Source: CAVQZA01 sp963718355 | GTDB taxonomy: Bacteria; Actinomycetota; Thermoleophilia; Gaiellales; Gaiellaceae | Length of the DNA: 64,000 nucleotides | Direction: 5' to 3' | Assembly: GCA_963718355.1 (NCBI GenBank) | Contig: CAVQZA010000019.1 | Location: 1 to 64,000, forward strand | Shown: piece after piece, positions 12,763-21,531 of the stretch | How the letters are laid out: the number at the start of each line of letters is the position of its first letter | Position numbering within the stretch: the first letter of the stretch is position 1 | The notes under the pieces: model-generated | Database searches by the model: none | Told to the model about the DNA's origin: nothing | Seen by the model: the letters and a program-made list of their open reading frames with translations, nothing else | Position numbers and translations under genes: made by a program

Positions 12763-14402
12763 TGGCGCGGATCAAGGACACCTCCGTCGAGGCGGTCAAG
12801 CAGGCCGCGAGCATCATCGACGTCGTCTCGCTGCGCACGCCGCTGCGGAAGGTCGGCGGCCGCTACACAGGGCGCTGTCCGTTCCACGAGGAGCGCACGC
12901 CGAGCTTCTCCGTCAACGCGGAGAAGGGCGTCTACTACTGCTTCGGCTGCGGCGAGAGCGGCGACACGATCAAGTTCGTCCGCGAGACCGAGCAGCTGGA
13001 CTTCGTAAGCGCCGTCGAGTTTCTCGCCGAGCGGTTCAACGTGCAGCTCGAGTACGACGAGTCTTCGCCGCAGGCCGACGCGGATCGCAAGCGGCGCGAG
13101 CGGCTCTTCGCGCTGCTCGAGCAGGCGACCGCGTTCTACGAGCGCTACCTGTGGGACACAGACTCCGGCGCGGCGGCGCGGGAGTACCTGGCCGGGCGCG
13201 GTCTCGGCGAGGAGACCTGCCGCGACTTCCGGCTCGGGCTCGCGCCGCTCGCGCCCGCGCTCGGGCGCAAGGCGCAGGAGAAGGGATTCACCGCGGCCGA
13301 CCTCAGCGCCACCGGTCTCGTCGGCCGGCGCGGCACCGACTACTTCAGCGGCCGTCTGCTCTTCCCGCTCGCCGACGCGCGCGGGCGCGTGGTCGGCTTC
13401 CAGGCGCGCAAGCTCCGGGACGACGATCCGATGAAGGCCAAGTACGTCAACACGCCCGAGGGCGAGCTCTTCCATAAGGGCTGGCTTCTGTACGGGCTGG
13501 ACAAGTCGCGCTCGGCCATGGCCAAGCAGGACAGGGCGGTCGTGGTCGAGGGGAACACCGACGTGCTCGCGCTGCGCCAGGCCGGCTTCGAGCCGGTCGT
13601 CGCCTCGATGGGGACGGCGTTGACCGAGAATCAGCTCAAGGAGGTGACTCGGCTGACCCGGCGCGTCTGGCTCTGTTTCGACGGTGACGCTGCGGGTCAG
13701 GAGGCGACGCTCCGCGGCATGGAGCTCGCCGTGAAGATGGGGCTCGAGGTGAGCGTCGTCGCGCTCGAGGCGGGAACCGATCCGGCGGACGACCCGGCGG
13801 GCTTCGAGGCGCGTCTCGCGGCGGCAGAGCCGTACGCCGTGTATCGCGTCCGGCTCGAGATCGATCGCGCGCCGAACGCGCAGTCGGCGCACCAGCGCGT
13901 CACCGAGGTGCTGAACGGCGTGCCCGAGTCGCCTGACCGGCAAGAGGCGTGGCGGCACGCGAACGATCGCCTCGGGATGACGGTCGCGATCAAGCGCGGC
14001 GGGCCGTCGACGTTGTATGCCGGCGGCCAAATCTCGCCGCGGCTGCTCGAAGCGGGTGAGCGGCTCGAGCGCGATGCCCTCGCCGGCTGCATCGCGCACC
14101 CGAATCTCGTCAGGCTGCTCGGCCAGCTCGGCGCGGAGCACTTCGACTCGGAGCCCGTACGTCGCCTTCGTGACCACCTTGTCGCCGGCACGCCGCCGCC
14201 CGACGACCTCGTCCCGCTGTACGCGGAGCTCGACGCGCGGGCGGCCTCCTCGGGCATCGACGAGGAGACGGCAGAGCAGCTGCTGCTGCGACTGCGCGAG
14301 CGCCGGCTCGAGCGGGAGCTCCAGAGCGCCGACCCCGAGCACTTCCGTGACCTCCAGCTCGCGCTCGAGAAAGTCCGCACAGCCTTCCGACAGTTCGCCT
14401 AG
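12762..14402 (+). CDS. dnaG: DNA primase
   Basis: Makes the RNA primers for chromosomal replication. The 546-residue protein has an N-terminal CHC2 zinc finger (C39, H42, C60, C63), the RNA-polymerase core, and a TOPRIM domain with E263 in VVEGNTD and the D307-G-D309 metal-binding pair. A C-terminal helicase-binding region follows and is shorter than in E. coli (581 residues in total there). It is translated in tight coupling with the dGTPase gene. A second, unrelated primase lies in the mobile element at 57-58 kb. Confidence 0.95.
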   Translation: MARIKDTSVEAVKQAASIIDVVSLRTPLRKVGGRYTGRCPFHEERTPSFSVNAEKGVYYCFGCGESGDTIKFVRETEQLDFVSAVEFLAERFNVQLEYDESSPQADADRKRRERLFALLEQATAFYERYLWDTDSGAAAREYLAGRGLGEETCRDFRLGLAPLAPALGRKAQEKGFTAADLSATGLVGRRGTDYFSGRLLFPLADARGRVVGFQARKLRDDDPMKAKYVNTPEGELFHKGWLLYGLDKSRSAMAKQDRAVVVEGNTDVLALRQAGFEPVVASMGTALTENQLKEVTRLTRRVWLCFDGDAAGQEATLRGMELAVKMGLEVSVVALEAGTDPADDPAGFEARLAAAEPYAVYRVRLEIDRAPNAQSAHQRVTEVLNGVPESPDRQEAWRHANDRLGMTVAIKRGGPSTLYAGGQISPRLLEAGERLERDALAGCIAHPNLVRLLGQLGAEHFDSEPVRRLRDHLVAGTPPPDDLVPLYAELDARAASSGIDEETAEQLLLRLRERRLERELQSADPEHFRDLQLALEKVRTAFRQFA

Positions 14403-14479
14403 TTAGAGGGATGATGTGAAACTCAGCCGGGCCGGATGACGCCCCAGACACGGCGCCGGATCAGCACGGTCGGCCGCAC

Positions 14480-14498
14480 CGCGTAGCGCTGCTACGCG
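14480..14498. other. Perfect short hairpin between dnaG and tRNA-Asn
   Basis: CGCGTAGC and GCTACGCG pair around a GCT loop. There is no T tract, so it is at best a Rho-independent-like or processing hairpin downstream of dnaG. The rest of 14403-14602 shows no gene. Confidence 0.4.
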
Positions 14499-14602
14499 CC
14501 ACGACCGCCCGAGGTGCCCGGCTTGGCCTGAAGCGCCACCGGCGGCGGCTGACCTTCCCAATCAGCCCTCAGCCGCCCCGGCTACAATCCCGCTCGCACC
14601 GT

Positions 14603-14677
<75 letters not shown>

Positions 14678-14682
14678 TTCGC

Positions 14683-14898
14683 CTACTCGGCGGCGACGAC
14701 GACGCCGGCTTCGGGATAGAGCACGTTCCAGACGCGGAGGTAGATCTCGACCTCGATCCGTGCCGTCTCGTTGTCGCTTTCCGGCTCGAGCAGCTCGACG
14801 GTCGCAGGCCCCGATGCGACCGCTTTCTGGCCAAGGCTGGTCAGGAACGACGCTAGTCGCTCCGTATAGGCAGGGTCGGTGAGGCGGAGGTCGATCAA
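14683..14898 (-). CDS. Conserved hypothetical protein (71 aa)
   Basis: A short acidic protein beginning at TTG 14898. It has one amphipathic helix (YTERLASFLTSLGQKAVA) followed by a beta-rich C-terminus (TVELLEP, ARIEVEIYLRVW). It reads like a small two-layer fold that could bind a ligand or a partner protein, but no family is recognised. It converges on the tRNA-Asn gene, 7 nt beyond its 3' end. Codon use matches the host genes. Confidence 0.6.
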   Translation of the reverse strand: MIDLRLTDPAYTERLASFLTSLGQKAVASGPATVELLEPESDNETARIEVEIYLRVWNVLYPEAGVVVAAE

Positions 14899-14997
14899 GG
14901 GAGGGTGCCGAGTGTCTCCCCGAACGGGGCCGGCAACATCACTCGAATGGGGGCTGCGCTCCCTCTAAAGGGTGATTTCTGCTGCGATCGAGACGAT

Positions 14998-15027
14998 TTG
15001 ACAAAATCCTCGCCGACCTGCGTAAAT
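14998..15027 (+). promoter_or_regulatory. Candidate promoter of the molybdenum-hydroxylase operon
   Basis: A consensus -35 TTGACA (14998-15003) is followed after 18 nt by GTAAAT (15022-15027). The -10 end is 6 nt before the ATG at 15034, so the transcript would be leaderless. This is the only full TTGACA seen upstream of a gene in this half of the window. Confidence 0.45.
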
Positions 15028-15033
15028 CGGTTC

Positions 15034-15876
15034 ATGCTCCTGCGCGAGGTCGAATACGCACGTCCCGGCTCGCTCGACGAGGCGCTTCAGCTCCTCGGCA
15101 GCAACGACGGGGCCAGGGCGCTCGCCGGGGGTCAGACGCTGATCAACGTGATGAAGTCGCGCGCGGCTTCCCCCGACGTGCTCGTCGACCTCGGCGCGCT
15201 GACCGAGCTGACGACGATCGCGACCGGTGCCGGCGGGCTCGAGCTCGGGGCCATGGTCACCTACGCTCAGCTCGCGGCCTCGTCCGAAGTCGAGGTGACA
15301 CGCCCGATCCTCGGCGTGGTGGCGGCGACGATCGCCGACGTCCAGGTGCGGAACCGCGGCACGATCGGCGGCAACATCTGCTCGAACGATCCGACGAACC
15401 ATCTGCCGCCGCTGCTCGTGGCGCTCGATGCCCGGATGACGATCGTCGGGCCGAAGGGCGAGCGCACGGTGAGCGCGGACGAGTTCTTCATCGGCGTCTA
15501 TCTGACCGCCGTCTCGACGGGCGAACTGCTCACGAAGGTGACGGTGCCGCCGCCGGCCGGCGCGGGCGACGGGTTTGCAGCACTCACGATCGGGACGGAC
15601 GGGACGTGCATCGTCAGTGCCGCTGCATCGGTGGCCCACGGCGCCGCGCGGATTGCGATGGGGTGCGTCTCGGGGACGCCGGTGCGGGCGACCGGGATGG
15701 AGGAGAAGCTCGGCGGCGACTTCGGCGAGGCGAGCGTACGTGACGCCGCGGCGGGTCTCGGCGCGACGCTTGATCCTCCGGGCGATGTCCATGCGAGCGC
15801 CGACTACCGCCGCCATCTGGCCGAGGTCATGGCGGTTCGCGCCGTCCTCCACGCGACAGAGAAAGCGAGGCCCTAG
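15034..15876 (+). CDS. Molybdenum hydroxylase medium subunit, FAD-binding (CoxM/XdhB-like)
   Basis: FAD subunit of a xanthine-oxidase-family hydroxylase; it takes electrons from the iron-sulfur subunit. From the ATG at 15034 the protein is 280 residues. It has the FAD-binding motifs AGGQTL (31-36) and RNRGTIGGN (106-114), then CO-dehydrogenase flavoprotein C-terminal elements. An open extension back to 14905 has no family similarity and would run through the promoter, so it is rejected as the start. The stop overlaps the GTG of the small subunit by one base. Gene order M-S-L matches cox-type operons. Confidence 0.93.
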   Translation: MLLREVEYARPGSLDEALQLLGSNDGARALAGGQTLINVMKSRAASPDVLVDLGALTELTTIATGAGGLELGAMVTYAQLAASSEVEVTRPILGVVAATIADVQVRNRGTIGGNICSNDPTNHLPPLLVALDARMTIVGPKGERTVSADEFFIGVYLTAVSTGELLTKVTVPPPAGAGDGFAALTIGTDGTCIVSAAASVAHGAARIAMGCVSGTPVRATGMEEKLGGDFGEASVRDAAAGLGATLDPPGDVHASADYRRHLAEVMAVRAVLHATEKARP

Positions 15877-16352
15877 TGGAGGCGACGACATCGAAGACGA
15901 TCAGCGTCGAGATCAACGGCGAGCTGTTCGAGCGCGAGGTCGATGCGCGGCGTCTGCTCGTCCACTTCATCCGCGACGACGTCGACCTCACGGGCACGCA
16001 CATCGGCTGCGACACGGGCAACTGCGGCGCCTGCACGATCCAGCTCGACGGCAAGGCGATCAAGAGCTGCATGATGCTCGCGGTGCAGGCCGACGGCGCG
16101 TCGATCCGCACCGTCGAGGGGCTCGGCGCCGACGGCGAGCTGACCGCGCTCCAGCAGGCGTTCAGCGACCATCACGCCCTCCAGTGCGGCTACTGCACCC
16201 CGGGGATGCTGATGAGCGCGAGCCACCTGCTCGAGCAGAACCCGCATCCCACCGAGGAGGAGATCCGCAAGGCTCTGCAGGGGAACATCTGCCGCTGCAC
16301 CGGTTACGTGAACATCGTCGAGGCCGTCAAGTCGGTCGGGGAGGCACGCTGA
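15876..16352 (+). CDS. Molybdenum hydroxylase small subunit, [2Fe-2S] (CoxS-like)
   Basis: Electron-transfer subunit of 158 residues with two [2Fe-2S] clusters. The plant-ferredoxin-type cluster uses C45, C50, C53 and C65 (GCDTGNCGACT). The helical cluster domain uses C104, C107, C139 and C141 (CGYCTPGM and CRCTGY). All eight cysteines are present. It starts at GTG 15876 and its stop overlaps the large-subunit ATG at 16352. Together with the flanking genes it forms a complete LMS-type molybdenum hydroxylase. Confidence 0.95.
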   Translation: MEATTSKTISVEINGELFEREVDARRLLVHFIRDDVDLTGTHIGCDTGNCGACTIQLDGKAIKSCMMLAVQADGASIRTVEGLGADGELTALQQAFSDHHALQCGYCTPGMLMSASHLLEQNPHPTEEEIRKALQGNICRCTGYVNIVEAVKSVGEAR

Positions 16353-18817
16353 TGAGCACGACGACGATCACGACCGAGTCCGGCACCGTCCTAAAAAGGG
16401 GCGCGATCGGCCAGAGCATCCCGCGCAAGGAAGACAAGCGACTCGTCCAGGGCCAGGGCGTCTTCTTCGACGACATCCGCCGGCACGGCACCGGCTACGT
16501 CCACTTCGTCCGCTCGCCCTACGCGCACGCCAAGATCGTCTCGATCGACGTGAGCGCGGCGCTCGAGCTCGACGGCGTCTACGGCACGATCACCGGCGAC
16601 GAGGTCGCGATCCACACCGATCCGTTCTTCGAGATGTCGACGGCGCCGGGCGCGAACATCAAGGACTACGCGCTCGCCGTCGGCAAGGTGCGCTTCCAGG
16701 GGGAGCCGGTCGCCGCGGTCTGTGCGAGGACGCGCGAGTTGGCGCGCGATGCCGCTGAGCTCGTCGAGGTCGAGTACGAGCCGCTCGATGTGCTCGTCGA
16801 CGCGGAGGAGGCGCTGAAGGACGAGGTCGTCCTCCACGACGAGGCGGGGACGAACGTCGTGTGGTCGGGCGTGTTCGACTGGGGCGACGTCGACCAGGCA
16901 CTCGCGGAGGCCGACCACATCGTGAAGATCAAGCGGCTTCACTTCCACCGCTTCAGCTCGACGCCGCTCGAGTGCTCTGGCGCGCTCGTGGAGTACCAGA
17001 AGGGCACCGGCCAGTGGACGCTCTACTGCAACCACCAGATGCCGGGTGTCGGCGCGATCTGGATGGCGCCGGCGCTGAGAACAGGAATCGACAAGCTGCG
17101 GTTCGTGACGCAGGACATCGGCGGCGCGTTCGGCAACAAGATCTGCCTCCATCCGTACTACGTCGTCCTGTGCCTGCTGGCGCGGAAGCTCGGCCGGCCG
17201 GTGCAGTGGACCGAGTGGCGCACCGACCAGCACACGGCGAACGCGCACGGGAACGAGCGGACGTTCCTCGACGTCGAGGTCGCGGTGAAGGCCGATGGCG
17301 AGATGACCGGCTTCAAGGTGAAGGCCGTCGACGACTGTGGCGCCTTCCCGCGCTATGAGCCGCTCGGCTGCATCATCTGGGCCCAGGTCACGCCGGGCTG
17401 CTACGCATGGCGCAACATCCGGGTCGACTTCACGCAGGCGTGCACCAACAAGGCGCCCGTCTCGCCGAACCGCGGCTACTCGCGGATGCAGCACCTCTGG
17501 CTGACCGAGCGGATCATCGACATCGTCGCGGCCGAGCTCGGGCTCGATCCGGTCGAGGTGCGCAAGCGCAACTACGTCAGGGCCGAGCAGATGCCGTACG
17601 AGACGCCGAACGGCTGCGTCTACGACTCCGGCGACTACGCGCGTTCGCTCGACATCGCGCTCGAGCTGATCGGCTACGACGGGCTCGAAGCGCGGCGCAA
17701 GGACGCGGAGGCGCGCGGCAAGCTGCTCGGCTTCGGGATCGGCTCGACGCTCGATTCCGGGACGAACAACTTCGGCCAGTCGCAGCTCCTCAATCCGGAG
17801 CTCCAGTTCTCGGGCAACAACGAGGCGGCGATGGTGAAGCTGGACATCTTCGGCGAGGTCGTCGTCACCCTCGGCACCGTGCCTCAGGGCCAGGGGCACG
17901 AGACGACCGCGTCCCAGGTCGTCGCCGACATCATCGGCTGCTCGCCCGACCAGGTGCACGTGCGGCCAGGGCACGACTCGTTCTTCAACTCGAGCGCCGG
18001 CTTCTCGGGCACCTACGCGAGCCAGTTCGCCGTCACCGGGCTCGGCGCGGTGAAGGGCGCGTCCGAGCTGCTGCGCGACGAGATGATCAAGCTCGCCGCG
18101 TTCGTGCTCCAGGCGCCGGAGGAGGCGATCGAGCTGGCGGACGGGTTCGCACGGATCAAGGACGGGCCGGAGGAGGCCGCGCTGCCGTTCATGGCGCTCG
18201 GCGCGATCGTGAATGCGAACAACGCGTTCCTGCCGCCCGACTTCAACCCGACGCTCAATCATCGCTTCGTCTACCGGCCCTACTTCGGCCCCGTCGATAC
18301 CGAGAAGAAGATGGGGAAGCTGACGCTGACCTATGCGTCGCAGATCCACGCCTGTCTCGTCGAGGTCGATCCCGAGACGGGGCAGACCGAGATCGTCGAC
18401 TACGCGGCGGTCGACGACTGCGGCACGCGCATCCATCCGCAGATCGTCGAGGGCCAGGTCCATGGTGCCACCGCCCATGCGATCGGCGCGGCGCTCCACG
18501 AGGACTTCGTCTACGACGAGGACGGGACGCTCCTGACTCCGAACTTCTACGACTATCACGTGCCCCACACCATGGACATGCCGCCGCTCAAGACCGGTTA
18601 TGTCGAGTCGCCCTCGCCGGTCTCGCCGCTCGGCGCCAAGGGCATGGGGGAGGGTGGCGGCGGTGGGATCCACGCGATCTGCTCCGCAATCCAGGATGCG
18701 CTTCGCACCGCGGGCGCGCCGATCGTCTATGACAGCTGCAACCCGTCGCACCGGGTCTGGTCGATGATGCAGGACTCCGAGCAAACAAGAGCACTCGTGG
18801 AGGTGACCAGCAGGTGA
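16352..18817 (+). CDS. Molybdenum hydroxylase large subunit, molybdopterin-binding (not canonical CO dehydrogenase)
   Basis: Catalytic subunit (821 residues) that binds the molybdenum cofactor and hydroxylates its substrate with water-derived oxygen. It has the cofactor motif GGAFGNK near residue 257 and the catalytic glutamate E767 in GMGEGGGGG. The active-site loop at residues 373-378 reads NRGYSR, not the AYxCSFR loop of true (form I) CO dehydrogenase nor the AYRGAGR loop of form II. It is therefore most likely a hydroxylase of an organic, perhaps heteroaromatic, substrate. A frame open further upstream (to 15575) lies inside coxM and is ignored. XdhC, a dedicated maturation factor, is encoded at 40-41 kb. 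Confidence 0.93.
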   Translation: MSTTTITTESGTVLKRGAIGQSIPRKEDKRLVQGQGVFFDDIRRHGTGYVHFVRSPYAHAKIVSIDVSAALELDGVYGTITGDEVAIHTDPFFEMSTAPGANIKDYALAVGKVRFQGEPVAAVCARTRELARDAAELVEVEYEPLDVLVDAEEALKDEVVLHDEAGTNVVWSGVFDWGDVDQALAEADHIVKIKRLHFHRFSSTPLECSGALVEYQKGTGQWTLYCNHQMPGVGAIWMAPALRTGIDKLRFVTQDIGGAFGNKICLHPYYVVLCLLARKLGRPVQWTEWRTDQHTANAHGNERTFLDVEVAVKADGEMTGFKVKAVDDCGAFPRYEPLGCIIWAQVTPGCYAWRNIRVDFTQACTNKAPVSPNRGYSRMQHLWLTERIIDIVAAELGLDPVEVRKRNYVRAEQMPYETPNGCVYDSGDYARSLDIALELIGYDGLEARRKDAEARGKLLGFGIGSTLDSGTNNFGQSQLLNPELQFSGNNEAAMVKLDIFGEVVVTLGTVPQGQGHETTASQVVADIIGCSPDQVHVRPGHDSFFNSSAGFSGTYASQFAVTGLGAVKGASELLRDEMIKLAAFVLQAPEEAIELADGFARIKDGPEEAALPFMALGAIVNANNAFLPPDFNPTLNHRFVYRPYFGPVDTEKKMGKLTLTYASQIHACLVEVDPETGQTEIVDYAAVDDCGTRIHPQIVEGQVHGATAHAIGAALHEDFVYDEDGTLLTPNFYDYHVPHTMDMPPLKTGYVESPSPVSPLGAKGMGEGGGGGIHAICSAIQDALRTAGAPIVYDSCNPSHRVWSMMQDSEQTRALVEVTSR

Positions 18818-19263
18818 GAGTCGAAGGGGTGAAGGAGCTCAGTGGTTCGCGCGACGTGGTCTGGAAGGTGCTGAACGATCCGGCATCGATGGCGAAGCTG
18901 ATGCCTGGAGTCGAGAGCTTCGAGATCACGGACGACACGCACTGGACCGCGAACGTGAAGGTGCCGCTGGGGCTCGGTGGGCTCAAGATGAAGATGAACT
19001 TCGAGAAGGCCGAGGAGCGGCCGCCGGAGTTCGCGCGGCTCGTGGCCAAGGGCACCGGCGTCGGCGCGATCATGAACATGGACACCGCCTTCACGCTCGC
19101 GGAGTCGGGCACGGGCACGTCGATGAAGTGGGAGGCCGACGTCAAGATCGCGGGGCCGGTCGGCTCGATGGGCCAGCGCGTGCTGCAGCCGATCATCAAC
19201 CAGCAGGTCGAGAACGTGCTCACGGCGCTCGAGAAGCAGGTCAGCGAAGCGGCGGCGCAGTAG
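18814..19263 (+). CDS. CoxG-like SRPBCC-domain protein
   Basis: A 149-residue helix-grip protein of the CoxG/SRPBCC family. It begins MRVEGVKELSGSRDVVWKVL, the standard start of this family, and contains PASMAKLMPGVESFE. In cox clusters CoxG helps anchor or assemble the molybdenum enzyme at the membrane. This copy is soluble and short and lacks the C-terminal membrane tail seen in Oligotropha CoxG. Its GTG overlaps the large-subunit stop by 4 nt (GTGA), so it is cotranslated with the hydroxylase. Confidence 0.88.
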   Translation: MRVEGVKELSGSRDVVWKVLNDPASMAKLMPGVESFEITDDTHWTANVKVPLGLGGLKMKMNFEKAEERPPEFARLVAKGTGVGAIMNMDTAFTLAESGTGTSMKWEADVKIAGPVGSMGQRVLQPIINQQVENVLTALEKQVSEAAAQ

Positions 19264-19267
19264 CCGA

Positions 19268-20302
19268 ATGGCGGTTCCGTTCCGGATCGGCGTGATGCAG
19301 CTGACCATGGAGCCGCTCGAGGAGATGCTCGAGTCGGCTCGCGTGATGGACGAGGCAGGGATGGACACTGTCTGGCTCGCCGAGGCGTACCCGTGGTGGC
19401 GCAAGCACGGGATGGAGGCGCGCTCGTCCACCGTCGTGTCCGCTCTGATGGCGCAGGCAACGAAGCGTCTGACGATCGGCTGGGGAATCATCTCGCCGTT
19501 CACGCGTCATCCGGTGCAGGTCGCGATGGACGCGCGCGTCGTGCAGGAGGCGGCGGGCCCGGAGCGGTTCATCATCGGCTTCGGGACGTCGAAGATCTTC
19601 CTCAACAACGCGGGCATGCAGACGAACAAGACGCTTGGTCCGATGCGTGATGCGGTCGAGATCGTGCGCGGTGTGCTCGGCGGCCAGGCGTTCATCTACG
19701 AAGGAACGACGTGGAATGCGGACGTTCCCGCGCTTCAGGCCGAGGCGCACACTCCGCGCGGCGTGCCGCCGGTGTACGTCGCGGCGACCGCGCCGAAGAT
19801 GCAGCAGCTCGCCGGCGAGATCGCGGACGGCTGCCTCACGCCTTCGATCACGACGCCCGGATTCGTCCGGTACACGCGCGAGAACGTCGCTGCCGACATC
19901 GACATCGGCTGCACCGTCGTCTCGTCGATTCATGCGACGGATCGCGAGGCGGGGCGCGACGGCGCGCGTGAGATCGCCGGGATGTACCTCGCGAACAAGG
20001 TGCAGAACATCCAGGGCTCGGCCGACACGCTGCTCGATCTCGCGGGCCTCGAGCAGGACGAGATCCGACCTGTCGCCGAGGCGATGGAGCAGGGCGGGCG
20101 CCTCGCCGCGAAGGCGAAGGTGACCGATGCGATCCTCGACAAGTGCAAGCCGATCGCGGGCACGCCGGCCGACTGCATCGCGGCGATCGAAGAGTACCGT
20201 GACGCCGGCTGCACACACATCATGCTCGAGCTCTGGGGTGAGGACAGGCACGACCAGATCCGGCTCTTCGGCGAGCAAGTCCTCCCGCACTTCAGGTCGT
20301 GA
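19268..20302 (+). CDS. LLM-class flavin-dependent oxidoreductase (1)
   Basis: Luciferase-like TIM-barrel enzyme of 344 residues, expected to use reduced F420 or FMN. The N-terminus GVMQLTMEPLEEMLESARVM and the segment MDTVWLAEAYPWW are typical of the family, as are RLTIGWGIISPFTRHPVQVA and the C-terminal CTHIMLELWGEDR. Members of this class act in heterocycle ring opening (for example RutA on uracil), sulfonate cleavage or F420-dependent reductions; the substrate here is unknown. It sits 4 nt after the CoxG-like gene and its stop overlaps the next gene. Confidence 0.88.
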   Translation: MAVPFRIGVMQLTMEPLEEMLESARVMDEAGMDTVWLAEAYPWWRKHGMEARSSTVVSALMAQATKRLTIGWGIISPFTRHPVQVAMDARVVQEAAGPERFIIGFGTSKIFLNNAGMQTNKTLGPMRDAVEIVRGVLGGQAFIYEGTTWNADVPALQAEAHTPRGVPPVYVAATAPKMQQLAGEIADGCLTPSITTPGFVRYTRENVAADIDIGCTVVSSIHATDREAGRDGAREIAGMYLANKVQNIQGSADTLLDLAGLEQDEIRPVAEAMEQGGRLAAKAKVTDAILDKCKPIAGTPADCIAAIEEYRDAGCTHIMLELWGEDRHDQIRLFGEQVLPHFRS

Positions 20303-21531
20303 TGGACGTCAAGATCGACCGCAGGCGGCTGGTGGAGTGGGCGAGCCGCGCGATCTCCGTGCCGAGCTTCACCGGCTCCGAGCAGGAGATGGCGACGGTG
20401 ATGGCCGAGACGTTCAAGAAGATGGGGCTGCGCGTGCAGTGGCAGCAGGTCGAGCAGGGACGCGCGAACGTGCTCGGGATCCGCGAGGGCACGGGTGGGG
20501 GGCCGACGCTGATGTTCAACGGGCACATGGACACGTCGTACTCCGGCCAGGAGCCGTGGCTGTCGCACGTGCCCGGCTTCCAGCCCGAGCCGTTCGTCAA
20601 GGACGGCCGGCTGTACGGCCTCGGCGTCTCGAACATGAAGGGCGCGCTCGCTTGTTACGTCGAGGCGCTGCGGGCGCTCGAGGACGCGGGCGTGCGCCTG
20701 CGCGGCGACGTGATGATCGCAGCGGTGTGCGGCGAGATCGAGAAGACGCAGCATGGCGACGCGCAGGGGCCGCAGTACCGAGGCTACGCGGCCGGCTCGC
20801 GCTACCTCGTCTCGCACGGCGGCGTTGCGGACATGTGCATCCTCGGGGAGCCGACCGAGGGCAAGGTCGTGCTCGGGCACTACGGCTCGCTGTGGGTTCG
20901 CATCTCGACGCAGGGCAATTTCATCCACACGGCTTTCACCGAGGGCAAGCGCGGGCTCAATTCGATCCTGCGCATGCGCGAGGTGCTGGACGCGGTGCTG
21001 GAGTGGATTCCGACCTGGGAGGACGATCCGGAGAACGGGTATCAGGGCGCGAAGGCGATCGTGAACGTGGGTGCGATCAACGGCGGCTTCGGCTGGCGCG
21101 TCTCCCGGACACCGCATCGCACGGATCTCTTCCTCGACGTTCGTGTGCCGCCGACGAAGCCGATGGGCGAGGCGCGGCGCCAGGTGATGGACATGGTGCG
21201 CGGGCTGCGAGGACGATTCCCGGAGTACGGCGTCGAAGCGGAGGTCTACGTCACGGCGCCGGGTGCTGAGATCGCGGCGGATCATCCGCTTGTCGCGGCG
21301 ATCGACGCGAGCCACGAGGACGTGTTCGGGTCGCCGCCGGAGCGCGACGTGACGCGGTGGTTCTCGGACGCCTCGGCACTGACTCGTTACGGCATTCCGA
21401 CAGTGAACTACGGCACCTCGACGGGTCTGCTCGACGAGCAATACGGCGAGAACCTGGACATCGACGGGCTCGTGAAGATGGCCCACGTGTATGCGCTCGC
21501 GGCGATGCGCGTGTGCGGTTCGGCGGGATGA
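20299..21531 (+). CDS. M20-family metallopeptidase/amidohydrolase (ArgE/DapE-like)
   Basis: Dizinc amidohydrolase of 410 residues related to acetylornithine deacetylase and succinyl-diaminopimelate desuccinylase. The first metal motif is GHMDTSYSG (His near 75, Asp near 77). The position that is normally the metal-bridging aspartate reads SNMKGA, so Asn replaces Asp. The glutamate pair region reads CGEIEK. A dimerisation domain lies in the middle. It probably cleaves an amide or carbamoyl bond of a pathway intermediate. Translation may start at GTG 20299 (overlapping the previous stop) or ATG 20302. Confidence 0.87.
   Translation: MMDVKIDRRRLVEWASRAISVPSFTGSEQEMATVMAETFKKMGLRVQWQQVEQGRANVLGIREGTGGGPTLMFNGHMDTSYSGQEPWLSHVPGFQPEPFVKDGRLYGLGVSNMKGALACYVEALRALEDAGVRLRGDVMIAAVCGEIEKTQHGDAQGPQYRGYAAGSRYLVSHGGVADMCILGEPTEGKVVLGHYGSLWVRISTQGNFIHTAFTEGKRGLNSILRMREVLDAVLEWIPTWEDDPENGYQGAKAIVNVGAINGGFGWRVSRTPHRTDLFLDVRVPPTKPMGEARRQVMDMVRGLRGRFPEYGVEAEVYVTAPGAEIAADHPLVAAIDASHEDVFGSPPERDVTRWFSDASALTRYGIPTVNYGTSTGLLDEQYGENLDIDGLVKMAHVYALAAMRVCGSAG

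Noticed and set aside
16391..18784. 797-codon minus-strand frame opposite the hydroxylase large subunit
   Set aside because: High-GC genes give long antisense frames; it has no recognisable domain and codon use is that of a mirror frame.
16352..18817. True aerobic CO dehydrogenase (CoxL form I)
   Set aside because: The AYxCSFR loop is absent; NRGYSR occupies that place, so a CO-oxidising role cannot be claimed.
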